In this document: positions 26,159-34,099 of the stretch, one piece after another
Numbering within the stretch: the first letter of the stretch is position 1
How the letters are laid out: each line of letters opens with the position of its first letter
IMG/VR virus record: IMGVR_UViG_3300025687_000165
Span: 1-34,099 of that record
DNA from: a virus
Reading direction: 5' to 3' (one strand)
DNA: 34,099 nt
The notes under the pieces: generated by a model
Database searches by the model: none
What the model was told of the DNA's origin: nothing
The model's input: the letters and a program-made list of their open reading frames with translations, nothing else
Program-made: the position numbers and the translations under genes

Positions 26159-29100
26159 TGGCTGACGATATTAAAACTAAGCTAAGCGGAACTTCTCGCA
26201 TAGAAGAAGCCATTGCTAGAAGAGAGAAAGCTGAGTCTTCTCTAAAACAGTCATATAAAGCTCCAGAAGCTGCTATAGAAAGATTAAACAGAGAAGTAGA
26301 GAAGAAGGAGCGGCAACTAAAGGCTTTAGTACTCACTAAAGCTGATTTGATTAATAAAAAACAAGAGAAAGAGATAGCTGTTCTGGACGCTCAAATACGA
26401 CAAGTATCTGACGAGATCTCACAATATAGAAGCGGTGGCAGCATGATTGGGGTTGAGCTGCATAAAGCTCAAGTTGCTAGTCAAGCTGAAAGAATGGCAA
26501 AGGTATTTACTTCTGAGTCCGGTTTCTATAGATCTATTGAATCTTCTCTAGGTGTTAAACAAACTTCATCAGATGTTGCACAAGCAAGGCGCTTTGAGTC
26601 AACTAGGCAACGTGCTGTATCTGTAGGTTTATCGCCTACTGCCTCGACTTTTGATATGAGAAGAGATGTCGAATATAAGAAAGCATTGCTGGAGACAGCA
26701 GCACAAAGAGTAAAGAGCTCAGCTACTGCAGTTGCTACCACTAACATCTTGTTAGAAAAAGAGAAATCGGGAGTTATTACTCCAGAAGAGCAAGATAGAT
26801 TGCAAGCTGCTAGACAAGAAGCTGGCATGTTTTCTACGAGAGTAGCTGGCAGAAATCGTTTGGTACAAAGTCTTGCTCAATCAGAAGAAGCTATTGGGTA
26901 TAGAAAAAGATTTGGTTTAGATGTAGAGTCTAGGTTTAGCAAGGCTCAAGGAGTGGCTTCTAGAATAGAAGATATAGCAGAATCTAACTTGATTAAGAAG
27001 GAAGTTGGTCAAGGAGCTTATAGTAGAGAACAGATTGAGAAGGATCTAGCACAGACAGGTAAGCAGCTGCTAGACACTTTTGCCAAACTTAGGGATGCCT
27101 TCGAGAAGGGTAGCTCAAATGCTGACGCGCTTGCTTCTGAGTTCGAGGATCTGCAGAAGCAATACAATAAGCAAGAAAAAATCAGCAGAGAGATTGATAG
27201 ACAGCCAGCTCAAGACATTAATAGGCTTGGCTTTATCGGTAGACAAATTGGTGGTTTTGGAAGTGCCTTGTCTGCGGTTGGTGCTGCTTACAGCTACGAA
27301 AATGTAGGAGCTCAACAAGCTCTGATGGGCAACCGCATCGGTGCTGCTCAAAGAACAAATCAGATCAATAGAGATATTATTGCTGGTGCTGGTGGTGATT
27401 ATGCAGCCATTAGGCGATTCATCACAGATCAGGCTAGGATGGAGGCAGACTACGCAACTCAGATAAGGGGTAAAGCTAGACTAGGTGAAGGTATTCAGTT
27501 AACAGGCAGCGGAGCACAAACAGCTGCTGCTGGTATAGGTGCTGCTCAAAACTTTATGACTGCAGTAGGAGCGGGCACAGCTATTGGCGGACCAGCAGGT
27601 GCAGCAAAAGCTTTATTAGCCAACCTAGGTTCAACAGCAGGTGAAGTAGCTGGACCAGCTGCGCAGTTTGCTACTCAGCTGTCTGATTTCAGATATCAAA
27701 ATAGAAGTATGTCTGCTGGTCTATACAGTGCTCAGCAGATGAGACAATATTTCGATACTGTCAACGAGCTTGGTGATTCCATGGGTCAGCAAGGTCTTGA
27801 TTTTATAACTCAGAGTGCTAAGAGATTAGTTGGTATTGGTGGTACTAAGTCAGCTAGACCAATGAGAGCAGCTCCTGCTACACTTGCTGAGTCAATGCGC
27901 AGAAATCCTTACGCTGTATCGATGCAAACTTCTGAATCTTTTAATGTTGCCAATCCCTTTCAAGACATGAGTTCGCCTCAAGCTGTACTTGAAAATTTAG
28001 GCAACTCTTTTGAGTCGCTAACTAATGCTGTCCCAGAAGCTAGTAGAAGAGCGAAAGGTCAAAGCTTAGGTGTTGTAAATCCCTTAGCAGCCGTAGATAC
28101 TATGCCAGTAGCACCACCTACTCAAGATCTAACAGACATGCTTATAGAAGCTACTAGTGGTGATAAGTTAAAAGCTCTGCTAGAAGAATCAGGAGTGACA
28201 GAAAGTAGAGTTGCTAAAGCTCAGCAAGCCGCTGTTCAACTTGGCTCCTCTTTTTTTGGCACTCGCAACATGACAAATGAGGCTAAAAGAGATAGTTACT
28301 TAAGTAATTTGCGAAACGTATCTTCTTTAGAAGCAGCAGGTATAGTGGGTCAAGAGAAGTTCTATGGCATGCAAAGTCGCTTGATTCAAGCAGGTGCAGG
28401 TCAATCTGCTAAAGGTATCGAAGATATTATGAGAACTGCGATTGCAGCAGGCTTCACTGACTCACGATCTTTCGAGAAACTAGTAGATCTCACAGCACAA
28501 GTAGCTCAAAATACTAAAGATACTGCGATGGGCATCGACGTTACTGGTGGTGCTGCTTCTCTTATTGGCGGAATGGTTCAGTCACAAGATGAGTCTAAGA
28601 CGATAGAGCAAGCTTTAGCTGCAGCAGGCTCAACCGCTAACGTGCTACGTAGCACCATGACATCGCAAGACTTGTCACTTGGCAATGTGATGGAGATGGA
28701 TCTACTGTCTAGAGCAGTACCTAAAGCGAGTATGAGTCAAGTACAACTATTACAAAAAATGGGTCCAGAAGCATTAGCTGAGATGAATAAGCAATTTGCT
28801 GCTGGTACTGGTGAAGATTTTATTCGTAAAAATTACCCTGGATTAGAGGGTATCGTAACTAGTGCTCAACAAGCTCAGCAGATTTCTAGAATTGGCATTG
28901 GTACGTCTTTATTGAATACTCCAGCTGTCTACACAGCTCCATCTCTAATAAAAAAAGTGCAAGACATTATAGAAACAGGCAATATGCCTAAATTCGATAA
29001 AGACGAGTTAGCAGCACTTCAAGTTGCTGGTTATAGCCCTAATACTCTAGAAGGCGCTATAAAAGGTACTTTAAGACCACAAGATATTAAAAAAGGCGAG

Positions 29101-29499
29101 CAAGATCTAAGGCAAGGATCAGCACAAGAAACTGCTTTAGTTATGGAATACAGCGCTACCATGACTACTGCCGAAGGTACTAAGAAAGTGATGCCTGAGA
29201 TAGAGGCTTTTACAACAATAATAAAATCGATGGGTAGAATGATCAGTAAAGAAGGTTTTGTTGGTGCAGCAGAAGCAGCAGCAGATGAGTTAAAGATAAG
29301 CTCTAATGAGCACGTGAAGGCAGTGCAAGCTATGACAAGTGCTATGCTAGAAGCTGCTCAGAAGATCGGAGTCATAGGTGGAGGCGCCCAAAACAATAAT
29401 CAGCAATTTACTCCACCACCCAATTCTCCAGTTGGTCAACTGCTTGACTCTCTTTGGAATAATAGCACTGTACATAATAAGCTAGGATGGAGGAGGTAG
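26158..29499 (+). CDS. Tail tape measure protein
   Basis: A 1113-residue protein directly after the chaperone gene. Residues about 1-350 are helical and charged coiled coil (RREKAESSLKQ; ELHKAQVASQAERMAKV). About 350-520 is a glycine- and alanine-rich, hydrophobic section (GAAQNFMTAVGAGTAIGG), and the rest is helical with glutamine- and alanine-rich segments. This is the typical tape-measure layout that sets tail length. No lysozyme or peptidase motif is evident. Confidence 0.85.
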   Translation: MADDIKTKLSGTSRIEEAIARREKAESSLKQSYKAPEAAIERLNREVEKKERQLKALVLTKADLINKKQEKEIAVLDAQIRQVSDEISQYRSGGSMIGVELHKAQVASQAERMAKVFTSESGFYRSIESSLGVKQTSSDVAQARRFESTRQRAVSVGLSPTASTFDMRRDVEYKKALLETAAQRVKSSATAVATTNILLEKEKSGVITPEEQDRLQAARQEAGMFSTRVAGRNRLVQSLAQSEEAIGYRKRFGLDVESRFSKAQGVASRIEDIAESNLIKKEVGQGAYSREQIEKDLAQTGKQLLDTFAKLRDAFEKGSSNADALASEFEDLQKQYNKQEKISREIDRQPAQDINRLGFIGRQIGGFGSALSAVGAAYSYENVGAQQALMGNRIGAAQRTNQINRDIIAGAGGDYAAIRRFITDQARMEADYATQIRGKARLGEGIQLTGSGAQTAAAGIGAAQNFMTAVGAGTAIGGPAGAAKALLANLGSTAGEVAGPAAQFATQLSDFRYQNRSMSAGLYSAQQMRQYFDTVNELGDSMGQQGLDFITQSAKRLVGIGGTKSARPMRAAPATLAESMRRNPYAVSMQTSESFNVANPFQDMSSPQAVLENLGNSFESLTNAVPEASRRAKGQSLGVVNPLAAVDTMPVAPPTQDLTDMLIEATSGDKLKALLEESGVTESRVAKAQQAAVQLGSSFFGTRNMTNEAKRDSYLSNLRNVSSLEAAGIVGQEKFYGMQSRLIQAGAGQSAKGIEDIMRTAIAAGFTDSRSFEKLVDLTAQVAQNTKDTAMGIDVTGGAASLIGGMVQSQDESKTIEQALAAAGSTANVLRSTMTSQDLSLGNVMEMDLLSRAVPKASMSQVQLLQKMGPEALAEMNKQFAAGTGEDFIRKNYPGLEGIVTSAQQAQQISRIGIGTSLLNTPAVYTAPSLIKKVQDIIETGNMPKFDKDELAALQVAGYSPNTLEGAIKGTLRPQDIKKGEQDLRQGSAQETALVMEYSATMTTAEGTKKVMPEIEAFTTIIKSMGRMISKEGFVGAAEAAADELKISSNEHVKAVQAMTSAMLEAAQKIGVIGGGAQNNNQQFTPPPNSPVGQLLDSLWNNSTVHNKLGWRR

Positions 29500-31331
29500 T
29501 GTCCACTAAACGTCAGGTAAGCCATGCTGCCTTTGTGATATGGAACTATAATACTCGTGGAGATTCATCTGAGAATCTTCAAGAAAAGCATGATGTTGCA
29601 GAAACATTTTTTCTAACGACAGATATCATAAATATTAAGGCAAGTAAAGATAAATCATCCCCGTCAGGCAATTTTACTATAGAGCTAGCACCAACTAGAA
29701 ATTGGGTGTCTCTTATAACACCAGGTAGCTGGTGTGCGATATTAATGTCAAATGATAGAGATGCAGTAAAAGCTTCGAAAGCAGACTATAAAAGCTTAAA
29801 GATGCTAGGTCGTATTACTTCATGCAGAGCGTCCTATAATAGCGATCAGCAAACAGGTGCCAGAAATACCTCTTTCATAATTGAGGGCAAAGATTGGGGT
29901 CAAGTATTTGAGAACTACATCTATATTGACCCTATCTTTAGAGGCAGTAATGTTGATCCTAGTAAAAGTTTAGGTTCTTCCGCCATATTGAAAACTATGG
30001 AGTCTTTTTTCTCTAAGAAAGAGGAAGATGGTTCATTCACTGCCATGAGGGTAGGTGATGTTGTTTCGAATCTTAAGAAAATTTGGGGACCTAATAATTC
30101 GCCACTTGCATTGTTAAATTCTATAATTAGTGGTCTAGGAGGCTCCAGTCCTACTGATCGATTTAATATGGCAGCATCTGGTCTTACTCTATTTAATAAA
30201 GGTGGACTTACATTGCCAAGAGAAGTAGCAGGTTTCATGAATGGGGCAGGTTTATTGGCAGCAGATGCAAATATAACAACAATAATAGTTGATAAAGAAG
30301 GTGTGCTAAAAAAATACGATGAGTATGATTACGGTGACTCTGTAAATGACGGCGTAGGCGTACCAGACATTGCTCCTCTGCTCAACACAAACTCTTTTTG
30401 GAATATACTTAACTCTAATATAAATCCATTATTAAATGAATTAGTGGTTGATTTATGCTGGGATGGTGCTACTGTCAATTTTGGACTATATCGTCGGGTC
30501 AAACCATTTTGTATTAGAGAAGAGTTTGAAGGTTCGAGTAACGTTAAAGGATTGATCTCTCTTTTTAAGAATATTAAGCGCCACCCTGTTGATCCGAAAG
30601 ATATTGTATCTTTTAATGCAGGGACAAATTGGCGAGATCGAATTAACTTCATTGAAGTAAGAAATAGCAAGACTGATGTCGCAGCGATGTCTGCTATGAT
30701 TAAAGGTGATTCGCAGATATATGATCAAAACTCTATTGACAGAGATGGTTTTAAACCACTGCCGATAAACGCTTCAACTACGTTTTATGCACCATTCGAT
30801 TTTAAGTCCAATCCAAAAACTGAAGCAATTAAGAAGTTCACAGAATGGAGATATCTCTTAAAAGAGTGGTACTTTAATACGCATACAATGTTAAATGGCT
30901 CCATAGTATTAGTTGGCCAAGACCAATATATCGGAGTAGGCGACAATATCATGGTGCCTGCCAGTATCTTTGGTGCAGGTAGCTTTAGCTCCAAGGTAGA
31001 TAGCACAAAACATTTCTTATTGGCTCATATCGAGTCAGTCAATCACTCTTTCTTAGTTGATGCTAATGGTACGAGACAATTTTTTAGTACTATTAGATTT
31101 GTTAGGGGCATCTTTACTGATCAAGACGGTAATGCAATTGCAGATGCAGGCGGTGGATTATTGGGAGCTGCTTTAGATACTTTCTCAGCTAGTGTTCCAG
31201 GTGGTGGAGGAGCTCCTATTCCTCGCGCTCTTGATCCTAAATACAAAGATATGCAAAGCATCTCTAACGATACAACGGCTAACAATGTAACAATCAGTAC
31301 TTCACCTAATAATCCAGGAGGTAAGAAGTGA
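29499..31331 (+). CDS. Baseplate hub-like protein
   Basis: A 610-residue protein after the tape measure. The start is taken as GTG at 29499, which overlaps the preceding stop (TAGTG) and has GGAGG five bases upstream; an ATG at 29487 is an alternative. N-terminal part contains a beta domain (FTIELAPTRNWVSLITPGSW) as in hub proteins of contractile tails (gp27/XkdQ-type layout), with Y-I-G-V-G-D-N-I-M-V-P near residue 480. The C-terminal about 60 residues are glycine-, alanine- and asparagine-rich and probably disordered. Confidence 0.65.
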   Translation: MSTKRQVSHAAFVIWNYNTRGDSSENLQEKHDVAETFFLTTDIINIKASKDKSSPSGNFTIELAPTRNWVSLITPGSWCAILMSNDRDAVKASKADYKSLKMLGRITSCRASYNSDQQTGARNTSFIIEGKDWGQVFENYIYIDPIFRGSNVDPSKSLGSSAILKTMESFFSKKEEDGSFTAMRVGDVVSNLKKIWGPNNSPLALLNSIISGLGGSSPTDRFNMAASGLTLFNKGGLTLPREVAGFMNGAGLLAADANITTIIVDKEGVLKKYDEYDYGDSVNDGVGVPDIAPLLNTNSFWNILNSNINPLLNELVVDLCWDGATVNFGLYRRVKPFCIREEFEGSSNVKGLISLFKNIKRHPVDPKDIVSFNAGTNWRDRINFIEVRNSKTDVAAMSAMIKGDSQIYDQNSIDRDGFKPLPINASTTFYAPFDFKSNPKTEAIKKFTEWRYLLKEWYFNTHTMLNGSIVLVGQDQYIGVGDNIMVPASIFGAGSFSSKVDSTKHFLLAHIESVNHSFLVDANGTRQFFSTIRFVRGIFTDQDGNAIADAGGGLLGAALDTFSASVPGGGGAPIPRALDPKYKDMQSISNDTTANNVTISTSPNNPGGKK

Positions 31332-32428
31332 GTTACATAGTTGAAGACTCTTCGATTACAGCTGCTTATGATATGGGGATGGGCTCTCGGAGAATAGAGA
31401 GCGCAAATGGTCTCATGATTGGCGTAGTAGCTAGTAAAACTAATGCTATTGATGAAGATCATATTCAATATATAGTAGAATGTCAAGTCGATGGTAAGCA
31501 GTTACCGATTGCTTGCAAAGTCTTGAGTCGATTCGGCGGAGTATACAACTACGAAGAGTATAATCTAAGACCTTGGAATGCACTCGATATCTCAGATTTG
31601 CCTAACCCTATTGCAGCTGACTCTCTAGAGTATCGGAACGGGGATGTAGTTGTAGTAGGAATTCTAGGTGTTGACGGCCGCTCCGGTATTATCCTAGGTG
31701 GACTTAAGCACTATGCTCGCGAGCACAAGATCCCTAGAGATGATATTCAGTACTACTCTATATTTCAAGGTCTAGAAACTCAGATCAGAGATGATGGTAG
31801 TTATAAAGTAACTTTCAAAGGCAAGCCTATTAATGAGAAGCTCCTAGAGTTACCCCCAATACCTACTAAAGCGATTGATCCAATTTATAATCCCATCATC
31901 TCCGGATCATACTATGGCTTTGATGCTAGTGGCAGCTTCATAGCAACCGATGCTTCCACCCTTGGTCCACAAATGATCAAGATCTTTAAGGACGTGGCAT
32001 CTGGCTCGATCATATTGAAGTCAGGACAAAGCGTTGTAGAGATAGGTGGTAATCCAGCTTTAGGTCAGTTTGGTGCCAAAGCTAATACTATTACTCTAGA
32101 TGCACTACAGGCAGTAAACATTGGCTCTAAGCTTAATATGAATCTACAAGGTACTCTACTGAGTATCAAGGGTCTTCAGATAGCTATCGGCAATGATACA
32201 GTAGAGCTAGTTAACGCGCTAGTAGAACTTATAACTGAGCTAGGTCAAGTTATAGTGAATAGTCCGGTTGGTACCTGCACTCCTATAGCTACTTCTCCAA
32301 ACTGGGCAGCTAAGGTGATCCCACTTCAAGTTAAACTTATGACACTTATGTCTTCACCACAAGATGCAGAAGCTTTTGAGCTTAAGGGTGATGATAGCGA
32401 AGATCTAGGCGATGATATCGAGCCATAG
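31328..32428 (+). CDS. Baseplate spike/OB-fold protein
   Basis: A 366-residue protein with GTG start overlapping the hub stop as GTGA. Residues about 100-130 (N-G-D-V-V-V-V-G-I-L-G-V-D-G-R-S-G-I-I-L-G-G-L) fit the OB-fold of gp5/gpV-like spike or hub proteins. A repetitive beta region follows (GSIILKSGQSVVEIGGNP; ANTITLDALQAVNIG), which fits a trimeric spike. The C-terminus is acidic (KGDDSEDLGDD). No lysozyme domain is seen. Confidence 0.75.
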   Translation: MSYIVEDSSITAAYDMGMGSRRIESANGLMIGVVASKTNAIDEDHIQYIVECQVDGKQLPIACKVLSRFGGVYNYEEYNLRPWNALDISDLPNPIAADSLEYRNGDVVVVGILGVDGRSGIILGGLKHYAREHKIPRDDIQYYSIFQGLETQIRDDGSYKVTFKGKPINEKLLELPPIPTKAIDPIYNPIISGSYYGFDASGSFIATDASTLGPQMIKIFKDVASGSIILKSGQSVVEIGGNPALGQFGAKANTITLDALQAVNIGSKLNMNLQGTLLSIKGLQIAIGNDTVELVNALVELITELGQVIVNSPVGTCTPIATSPNWAAKVIPLQVKLMTLMSSPQDAEAFELKGDDSEDLGDDIEP

Positions 32429-32437
32429 TGAGGATTT

Positions 32438-33262
32438 ATGACTGGGGCATTCGTAAGTGATAAAGAGACTCATCGTGGTGGTTACGGCATTGTGCCCATC
32501 GGTGGTATCATAGGTTATAACCCCGGTTTCTACACTTCTCCACTAAACACTGGATTTACACCATCAGGACCAAACTCGAACAGCATAGCAGACATGAACA
32601 GCTGGCTTAACGAGAAAGGTTGGTACGTGTGTGATGGTGCTGCAGTGAATGTTTCAGTAAGTCCTGTGTGGAATCAAGCTAATCGCTATCTACCTAACTT
32701 ATCGAATGGCAGGTTTCTTCGAGGATCTACCACCGTAGGCGGATCAGCAGGTAGCGAGACCGCTTCGCTTAGTCACACTCACACTTTTACCTCTAATGGA
32801 TCTAAAGCATCATGGGTTAGTGCTACTCTAACTACGACAGGTGGTGCAGCCAGCTTCAATAAGACTGTACTTAACTCAGATCAGCTAAATCACTCTCACG
32901 GAGACGGCTCTCTAGTGGCCAACATCTTCAACTCTAGTCCTAATATATATAGATTTAGATTCGAGACAGGTGCACCAGCGTGGACTGCTACTAACCAACT
33001 CACTGGATCATCTGGTGCAGCAGACACCACAGCAAACAATACTACTGGCGTAAGCATCAGTGGTTCTACTGGCAATTCTACTGCATCTTGGTCTTCTGCT
33101 GTTGTCAACACCTCTTTCACTAACCCATCCTTCAACAAGAATTTATTGAATACCGATCAATCTGACCATACTCACACTGGTACAACAGGAGATGCTTCAG
33201 TGGTATCGATACCAGTGATACCACTATACTTGAACACAGTCTTTCTTATAAGGGTATTCTGA
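32438..33262 (+). CDS. Tail-collar-domain fibre protein
   Basis: This 274-residue protein has a phage tail collar domain: V-P-I-G-G-I-I-G-Y near residue 20, G-W-Y-V-C-D-G-A-A-V-N, L-P-N-L-S-N-G-R-F-L-R-G and H-T-H. Downstream there are two related segments with F-N-K-x-x-L-N-x-D-Q-x-x-H-x-H, at about 140-156 and 232-248, i.e. an internal duplication. Collar proteins with H-x-H motifs in T4 gp12 bind a metal in the trimer. Probably a short fibre or receptor-binding element. Confidence 0.75.
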   Translation: MTGAFVSDKETHRGGYGIVPIGGIIGYNPGFYTSPLNTGFTPSGPNSNSIADMNSWLNEKGWYVCDGAAVNVSVSPVWNQANRYLPNLSNGRFLRGSTTVGGSAGSETASLSHTHTFTSNGSKASWVSATLTTTGGAASFNKTVLNSDQLNHSHGDGSLVANIFNSSPNIYRFRFETGAPAWTATNQLTGSSGAADTTANNTTGVSISGSTGNSTASWSSAVVNTSFTNPSFNKNLLNTDQSDHTHTGTTGDASVVSIPVIPLYLNTVFLIRVF

Positions 33263-33495
33263 TGAATCAGTATAAGTTTAGATATAAGAGAGGTTGGTTT
33301 TGGAAGACTATACGAGCTAGAGGCCATAACTTAGATAAAGAGCTCGACAGGATGGATGTATTCGGCCTAGATGGTTCTATCATATCTATACCAGAGTGGT
33401 CTAAGTGTTATTTAAAACTAGGGGTAGATTGGATAGCCTTCACTAAAGGTCAGATGGAAGCTGAGTCGGGTCAAGATATTAAGCTCAAAGTTTAG
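33262..33495 (+). CDS. Small conserved-type phage protein, 77 residues
   Basis: The start overlaps the collar-gene stop as TGATG. The sequence has K-F-R-Y-K-R-G-W-F-W-K-T, a D-R-M-D-V-F segment, S-I-I-S-I-P-E-W-S-K, D-W-I-A-F-T-K and K-L-K-V at the end. From memory such small proteins lie next to fibre genes in various phages. Function unknown; possibly a fibre chaperone or attachment factor, by position only. Confidence 0.65.
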   Translation: MNQYKFRYKRGWFWKTIRARGHNLDKELDRMDVFGLDGSIISIPEWSKCYLKLGVDWIAFTKGQMEAESGQDIKLKV

Positions 33496-33516
33496 TGCTA
33501 TAGGTTAGCTACGCGA

Positions 33517-33522
33517 TATAAT
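33517..33522 (+). promoter_or_regulatory. Late-type TATAAT box before tail fibre gene
   Basis: TATAAT lies 37 bases upstream of the ATG at 33554, followed by TCTACTGATC and a GGAG site. Confidence 0.45.
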
Positions 33523-33553
33523 TCTACTGATCATCTACAGTGGAGCTATACAC

Positions 33554-34099
33554 ATGCCAACTAATAAGATAATTCGAGCCAATGGTACCCAGACACTCAA
33601 GTTAGGTGATGGTATCGAGATCAACCAGAGTACTGGCACGGTAACTGTACCTGGTGATCTCATCGTATCCCAGAACTTTACTGTTAATGGTACTTCAATT
33701 ACCATCAATACCGCTAATCTAGATGTTGAAGATAAAAACATTACCATCAATAAGAACGGTAATGATACATCAGCAGAAGGTGCAGGTCTAACAGTTGAAA
33801 GAGCAGGCACAGATGGTTCACTTATCTATGATAGTACCTTAATTAGTAAGTGGAAGTTGGGTGATGTGGGTTCTGAGTCAGAGGTTATAGTTGCTACCGG
33901 CAATCAAACCATTGCCGGGGTGAAAACCTTTTCCAGTGACCCTACCTTCACTTCCGGGAGCCAACTTGTTACAGGCGGGACTCAGACGATTGCCGGGGCT
34001 AAGACTTTTAGCGGAGCCATCACTTTAAGCGGCGGTGTAAGCGGTAATATTGATGCAACAGGCAAGGGATTTTTCAACAACACCCTGAAAGTAACTGGA
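33554..34099 (+). CDS. Tail fibre protein, partial
   Basis: A gene that runs off the window after 182 codons. The N-terminus (MPTNKIIRANGTQTLKLGDG) is followed by threonine- and asparagine-rich beta repeats (VNGTSITINTANLDVEDKNI) typical of fibre shafts. From about residue 112 the protein has Q-T-I-A-G-V-K-T-F-S-S and Q-T-I-A-G-A-K-T-F-S-G repeats, known from phage tail fibres. The DNA becomes visibly richer in G and C from about 33890, suggesting that the C-terminal module was acquired separately. Its C-terminal end with receptor-binding function is outside the window. Confidence 0.75.
   Translation, partial: MPTNKIIRANGTQTLKLGDGIEINQSTGTVTVPGDLIVSQNFTVNGTSITINTANLDVEDKNITINKNGNDTSAEGAGLTVERAGTDGSLIYDSTLISKWKLGDVGSESEVIVATGNQTIAGVKTFSSDPTFTSGSQLVTGGTQTIAGAKTFSGAITLSGGVSGNIDATGKGFFNNTLKVTG

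Noticed and set aside
1-34099. tRNA genes, rRNA, insertion sequences, integrase and attachment sites
   Set aside because: I looked for TpsiC-like GTTCGAA loops with stems, transposase motifs and integrase signatures and saw none that held up; a proper tRNA search was not possible.

Overview
The window is a piece of a large tailed phage with a contractile tail (myovirus type). The right half holds a contractile-tail module in canonical order: neck proteins, sheath, three tube-like proteins, tail assembly chaperone with a -1 frameshift, tape measure, hub, OB-fold spike, collar-domain fibre and the start of a tail fibre. The left half is a dense array of short minus-strand genes typical of early or accessory phage regions. 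A lipobox protein suggests a Gram-negative host, but host and phage cannot be named from the sequence alone. Terminase, portal and major capsid genes are not in the window.

Layout. (1) 1-10.2 kb, minus strand: about 35 small genes overlapping by ATGA, TGATG or GTGA. Recognisable products are a GMP reductase-like enzyme, a dCMP/cytidine deaminase-family enzyme, a DEDDh exonuclease, a trio of paralogous two-helix membrane proteins, a lipoprotein, and three tandem proteins built of 28-residue MORN-like repeats; the lipoprotein carries one related repeat. (2) 10.2-11.1 kb: non-coding, with purine and pyrimidine tracts and a cluster of TGTATGG half-sites. (3) 11.1-13.65 kb, minus strand: short transcription modules. 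Two hold nearly identical 157-residue proteins of unknown function. The elements are separated by intrinsic terminators followed at once by a repeated promoter-like element, TGACACTGCTACGCC. (4) 13.65-14.28 kb: a divergent non-coding region with strong hairpins and repeats. (5) 14.28-15.74 kb, plus strand: a chain of eight tiny overlapping ORFs, several of them apparent paralogs. (6) 15.77-34.1 kb, plus strand: the neck and tail genes, interrupted by a zinc-finger homing endonuclease, and including a Nudix domain fused to a predicted virion protein.

Regulation. Two strand-specific motifs sit at nearly constant distance upstream of start codons. ACAGATNNNA occurs at eleven sites in minus-strand gaps, and at seven of them its ACAGAT core lies 29-33 nt from the start. 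TATAAT or TATAGAAT lies 31-37 nt upstream of six plus-strand structural genes. They look like two promoter classes (early or middle versus late), which is an inference. Several single-pass membrane micropeptides of 20-50 residues with good ribosome binding sites lie in gaps that would otherwise look empty.
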